Origin: Metallyticus violacea
Taxonomy: Eukaryota; Arthropoda; Insecta; Mantodea; Metallyticidae
Direction: 5' to 3'
Length of the DNA stretch: 64,000 nt
Assembly (NCBI GenBank): GCA_030762175.1
Contig: CM060840.1
Location: 44,358,001-44,422,000 of the forward strand
In this document: piece by piece, positions 59,375-64,000 of the stretch
Layout: each line of letters starts with the position of its first letter
Numbering within the stretch: the stretch's first letter is position 1
Position numbers and translations under genes: made by a program
Notes under the pieces: generated by a model
Told to the model about the DNA's origin: nothing
The model's input: only the letters and a program-made list of their open reading frames with translations
Database searches by the model: none

Positions 59375-59605
59375 GCACTGATGATACAGAGATGAAATGA
59401 TAAATTGGGAAAGGATTATTTTTTCAAGGGAGGAAGCTTCCAGGCCTAAGTTTAGGCACCTCCTCGGCATTCGCCATTTATGAGAAATGAAGAAAACCTA
59501 AATAAAAAATAGCCAGGGAGGACACGTGGCGGGAATCGAATCCCAGATGTACCGCTCAAGGGTCCGTGCCTTAATGTCCTAGGCCACCCGTGTTGGTTTC
59601 TGTCA
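59375..59605 (-). mobile_element. tRNA-derived SINE, family B, copy 4 (reverse)
   Basis: The reverse strand has the head acacgggtggcctaggacat with B box gggattcgattcccgcc. The body has cataaatggcgaatgccgag and cctaaacttaggcctggaag, then ccctttcccaatttatcatt. The extreme 3' module is not evident here. Confidence 0.82.
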
Positions 59606-60473
59606 GGTTGCACTCAATGACAACAAAGCTTTCTCAAACGATTCCTCTTCTGCCTGCAAGTCACTCGCAGTTCTTTCTTCACTATGGCTTCTATACGAGC
59701 GCATAATTACATTTTGCTGCAGCCGTAACAATGGGTCCCGTATACTAACTTTCGCTATGGTTACTAATTAACACACGCCCTTTTCAATGCTGTCAATAGA
59801 ATATATATATATATAGTTTCTTTACTTCGCGAAAATTAAATGGCGACACTCGTGCATTATGCTCCAATATATTAGTTAAAAATGTTTATTGTTACACAGC
59901 ACGAAGATTGTTAATAAAAATTGTCCTCATATAATGGCAGATTACGGATAGAATTTGAGTTCTTTATAGGGCTATATGATTACCATGATTTGACTCTATT
60001 TTATCAATTGCTCTTTCTGGTAGCTCGATTATATTTTATTCTCCGTAAAGTTTTCTCTAAAGTAACCCGAAAGCTATTACTGAGTGCAGGCTTAGCATCT
60101 TTTCATAAAGATTCAAAACTTCCTGCATAGACCTAATCCTACCTACCTAAATTCGAAGATTAATACAATAATATAATTTTATTTATTAATTTAATACACA
60201 AATTAAGACAGTTGGTAACTCTTGTTTCCAGGAAGGATTTTATATCCTAAGTTTGAGAACATTTATTTATACAAGATTTAAATTTAATTCATAAGAATGC
60301 TTCTGTTTTAGATTTCAATGCAAATGCAACACTTATACTATCTGCAAACAGTAAAATATGGAAATTGCCTTTGAGTTGGTAATATTTTACGCATATCCAA
60401 AACCACGGAACTGAAGAGAGTTGTTTACTATCCAGAACCCACCAGGTATGGGTCTAGGTTCATTACCTTAGAC
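59606..60473. other. Gene-free AT-rich stretch
   Basis: Nothing recognised. A short TA run lies at about 59,801-59,814. Confidence 0.5.
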
Positions 60474-61545
60474 CAGCGGTGTCACGCAGGCAGCGCGCCA
60501 ATTGAAAATTTCGAAATTATTCGCAGCGCCACATGCTTTACTCAAATCCCGTTTCGCAGGAGTTGCATAAACTACAGATTTCTCAGCAAGCTGAATTTGT
60601 GAAGGTTTATTATTGAGCGCTAGAACAGAGAACGCATTACAAACAAATTACGCCAACTAAAAATACACATATGTATTTAACAAACAAACCACGACTTTCA
60701 GGCTTAAAAGCGTGTGCTTTTCCTATTTTATTTAACTATTGTATTGTTAACTTAATGTTTCCAATTGCGGTGTACGATTGCTTGATTTTCTGTGTTCCAA
60801 AAGCGTTGTGTTCTCTCCGTTTACCATTTATTGTAGACTTTACACTACTAAGTTTGATACACTGCCGCTTAAAATGTGCATATGGACTCCGTATCGCCCC
60901 ACCATTCCCTGGAATTCGACTTTTTCCGCTGCCGTTAGGTGCTGAACGACCGCTGTCTGTGAGGGCAAGTCCGATTATTCGTCCATGGACATGCGCAGAT
61001 TATTCCCCCCATACTCTTTCACATGACACCGAGTTTATTGCTTGACGGGAATACTCAATTTTAGTGCTAACAATAACAATCCCTCCGAATGCCACACCTC
61101 CAAGGTAATTTAATCGTTCAGGTATACCCCCACTCCTAATTGTCTGATGTTCCTTATTTTCTGAAACTATTTTTCTTATATTATTTAAATGGTATATGCC
61201 GAGTTTCGTTGCAAAAATATTTTCTTTTTTAATTTTGAGTTTCAGGTAAACCTCCACCCTTAATAGTTTTATTTCGCTTATTTTCAGAAACTATTTTTTT
61301 TTATTTTATTTCAACCACTTATACCGAGTTTCGATGAGAAAAACAAAAACTGCTGACGCTAGAGCGTTAATGCCACGTAAATATACAGATATATGTATAA
61401 TTTTTTTCGTCATTTTTATACCTAGAAAGTAGGGTCGATGGAAATATGACGAAAATGTTTCAAAAATTGTTCATGAGTACAACCGCAATAGTCCGAAATT
61501 CGCTAAAAATGTGATACACTGCTACACTACCACTGAGTTCAGGCA
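60474..61545 (-). repeat. Array-bearing repeat F, copy 3 (reverse)
   Basis: The reverse counterpart of 40.66-41.99 kb, with shared blocks ccttcacaaattcagcttgc, gcggaaaaagtcgaattcca and gtgtcatgtgaaagagtatg. It then has two decayed array units (tgagtttcaggtaaacctcc; ataccgagtttcgatgagaa), and the far flank ctattgcggttgtactcatg shared with copy 2. Its low-coordinate end begins cagcggtgtcacgcaggcag, which looks like a hAT-type terminal repeat (CAGxGGTGTC). I found no matching opposite terminus. The 124-codon forward frame at 60,671-61,045 is antisense to this repeat. Confidence 0.75.
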
Positions 61546-62640
61546 GAATGTAGAATATATTCCTGTATCCGAAACGTCTGCTCTCTCGTCGAGAGTCAAA
61601 GACAATACTGTGCAATCCTTTCAATGATCATTCAATGGCTGATTAATTCATGTATTTATTTTGCAATACTCATTCTTCATAGTTAAATAGTTCATAAGAA
61701 GGTAACATATTTACTACATCAAACATTCCTTATTGAAAGAAGCTTCTATAATCTATAAACGAACGTGTTATACGAGTATAACTAAGTTACTCCTAAAGAA
61801 TTATGTCTTCTCAGCAATGACAGATGAAAGAAAATTAACATTAATATAATAAATGAAGAAGCAGATATATATTAAACACAGTAAATTCAGTTTTTTTTTT
61901 TTTTGTTTATGAGCTATGACCCTATTTCATTTCTTGTTATTAATAGGGTTTTTTAATAAGTACTTATTAATTTTGATAAAACTGAGAGTATTTTGCCTTT
62001 TCTGTGAATTTGCGATTCAATTCAGCTCTTTAATCCACTGACTAGTACTAATATTTAGTCTCATGATGGGTTTCATAAAGCCTTCTGATGCTAATCTATA
62101 TACTCTTGTTGTGTTATTTCCTAGCCCCTTTTTACGGGATGAGATGCGGAGAAAAAGTAGGAGGAGCCGTTGAAGTCTTCTATGTATGTGGCTGAAAGTG
62201 TATACTAACTTTCCTTCAAAACTTCTTCGGTCTCCGCTGTTTGAGAGTAACTCTTATGAAAGAAATTTCAAGCTTCAACAAAAGTCTTGCAGGCTTCTCA
62301 TAAGAGGAGGTCTTTAGTTATCCACAGTGGATAAATAAATAATATTGTTATTGTGATCTGTTTTTAAATATGTTGTTCCATTGACTCCAGGTAAAAGATG
62401 CTAGAGTTGGTTTAGCACTATGTTTTCAGCACGGTAATACAGCACCGTATCCTCTGAGAGTGCCAGGAGGCGTGATTGAGAAAACTACTAGGCATTAGGG
62501 AACTCAGGGACCAAGAAGTCAGACAACAACAGTAAATAAAAAACACATTTTACAAATGTGACATTCAGCTTGTTCTTTGCCTCAATACATAAATAATCAA
62601 TCTTTATTAAATTTACTTTTTATCACCATCATCATCATCA

Positions 62641-62676
<36 letters not shown>

Positions 62677-62999
62677 GTATACTCAAAAGGTCAAGTGCAA
62701 CACTGGACTGCGTACACTATTTCACTTCTAGCAGCTGGTGGGAGAGGTGAGGTTGAAACGTGCTAGGAACGGAATTTCAGCTTAATAGAACGGAATGGCA
62801 TCTCACCCATACACCCAGCTCATTGCAGAGGAAATTCACTGATCGCGGACGGCGATAGTGCCGCTTGGATGTAGACATGAACCAGCGAGGATTGGGGGCG
62901 TATTGCAAATTGAGATTAATACATTGATTTATATAGAACTAATAGATTTCTTTATGTATTTATTTCAAAACGAATGATCCTAGGCACAACTTATTATAC
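61546..62999. other. Gene-free AT-rich stretch
   Basis: Nothing recognised apart from a CAT/ATT microsatellite at 62,624-62,673. Confidence 0.5.
62624..62673. repeat. Compound (CAT)n(ATT)n microsatellite
   Basis: Five to six CAT units followed by about ten ATT units. Confidence 0.93.
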
Positions 63000-63610
63000 C
63001 TTAAATGTAGAGCATCTTTGGGACATTATTAACCTGTATAGAAAATTTAAAAAATGTCCTCCCTATTGCATAAGGCATAACTCAGAATGTCATTGCATGT
63101 TTCTGACCGCTCGTTGGAAGACTATATTGTCTGTACATATCTCCTGTGTAATGTTGCATTTCAGATAGTCCAAAGTCTAAGGTGATGTGACGTAAACTCT
63201 GTCTTTTAAGTAGCCCCACAGGAAGAAGTTCGGTGTAATCAAATCAGGAGATCTAGGTGGGCACAGGTTCTTGGAAATTATCCGGTTATCAAAGAAACCT
63301 TAATTAGGGCCATGGATTGTTTTAAGAATGGTATGTAGCGCCATCTTAACGACCTAGCTCTACATCGTCCAGTTGTTCATTAAACTCTATAAAAATTCAG
63401 CGTTACTCTGCAGTGTCTACAGGTTGGAAAAAATATTTGCCTTTTACACTCACCAGAGATCCAGTAGTTTCCAATTTGTTTACAAGTGTCAGTATTATGT
63501 TACTTTCTGGGGAATTGCGAATACCAAATTCTTTCTGGTACGGTCTTCAAGTAGCTGTAATTGAATTCGTATACCAGTATTGCTTCACAAGGAAGAGCCG
63601 TTGATTTAAT
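63000..63610 (-). mobile_element. Transposase relic with internal deletion (HTH joined to DDE end)
   Basis: On the reverse strand, from high to low coordinates: IILTLVNKLETTGSLVSVKG (helix-turn-helix region, usual form V-K--TGSV), PVDTAE, then LDDVELG followed after a stop by DGATYHS (second catalytic Asp, usually FQQDGATYHTS), then CPPRSPDLITPNFFLWGYLK (third Asp) and DRVYVTSP, QRAVRNM. The first catalytic Asp and about 150 residues between the HTH and DGATYHS are missing. It resembles insect Tc1/mariner-superfamily transposases with a DUF4817-type HTH. The relic at 30.3 kb may belong to the same wider group. Confidence 0.72.
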
Positions 63611-64000
63611 GAGTACTGCATTTTCACAGCGACTAGAACAAAATATTGAAAACAGCTGCCAAACGTAAAAACCAACAATAAAGAATAACATCTGCACATC
63701 TCGTGGGAGGAAAACAAAGCTCCAAGATATCCCGCTTAATTTGACGTTAAACTCCAGACATTGGCTGAATTTCCAGCCGAATAAATAAAGAAATATGTTA
63801 GTTCTATATAAATCACTATGTACAATACTCATATAAATCAGAAGTCGCACTGCTTATAGAACATAGCTTTGCAGTATTCCCTTTATAAACGCGAGTTTAT
63901 GTGTTCATTTTAACCATCTCTTCCCCAAGGGAGGAAAATCATTATGTATGTTCCTTTCTGATTCGGAAAGTGTGCTTTGTTTAATAGTGTTTTAAAATCA
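63611..64000. other. Gene-free stretch at window end
   Basis: A reverse frame of 116 codons (63,500-63,850) overlaps the transposase relic in another frame and shows no domain. Nothing further supported. Confidence 0.4.

Noticed and set aside
60671..61045. 124-codon forward frame, with a similar reverse frame at 41,458-41,730
   Set aside because: Both are antisense frames of repeat F. Shared peptide stretches reflect the DNA repeat, with no selection or domain visible.
1..64000. CRISPR arrays, operons, prophage or plasmid features
   Set aside because: No regularly spaced short repeats and no prokaryotic gene structure. Base composition and repeats are those of an animal nuclear genome.

Overview
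This window looks like non-coding, repeat-dense nuclear DNA from an animal, most likely an insect. It is AT-rich, with long A/T runs and many AT, GT, AAT and CAA microsatellites. The repeats are those common in arthropods: tRNA-derived SINEs with short A-rich or oligonucleotide tails, decayed Tc1/mariner-superfamily transposons, hAT-like repeats and 5'-truncated LINEs. The mixture and the long gene-free spans would suit a large polyneopteran-type genome (cockroach, termite or stick-insect grade), but that is inference. I found no convincing host protein-coding gene, no functional tRNA or rRNA gene and no prokaryotic feature. Every open frame whose product I could interpret belongs to a mobile element.

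Layout. 1-1,000: a SINE (family A) next to or inside a decayed LINE whose coding region holds a microsatellite. 2.7-3.7 kb, 9.3-10.4 kb, 13.3-14.4 kb (reverse) and 28.2-28.6 kb: four copies of one repeat, three of which carry the C-terminal end of a hAT-type transposase. 4.7-5.1 kb: two SINEs of different families side by side. 6.1-7.0 and 45.5-46.3 kb: two copies of an ~0.8 kb repeat with tRNA-like boxes facing inward from both ends. 21-32 kb: a short repeat family found next to AT or GT microsatellites. 26.1-27.1 kb: a shortened Tc1-like element with both inverted repeats. 30.3-31.2 kb: a DNA-transposon relic split by a LINE insertion. 37.4-37.8 kb: the best complete SINE A. 40.7-42.0, 53.0-53.9 and 60.5-61.5 kb (reverse): a repeat family containing a degenerate tandem array of about 140 bp period. 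42.6-43.4, 54.0-54.4 and 63.0-63.6 kb: three further transposase relics. 49.0-50.2 kb: a decayed mariner with both termini. 50.8-51.3, 56.3-56.8 and 59.0-59.3 kb: three LINE C-terminal remnants. 52.65-52.78 kb: an exact 64-bp tandem duplication.

How the parts relate. The window records layered transposition. SINEs and LINEs, dated by target-site duplications, sit inside older DNA transposons and inside the array-bearing repeat. All transposases seen are broken by stops, frameshifts or internal deletions, so nothing here looks able to move by itself. The items most worth a second look are the array-bearing repeat family, the repeat with two inward tRNA-like heads, the microsatellite-linked inverted repeat, and the SINE with a triplicated A-box region. 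I did not find a convincing new functional system.
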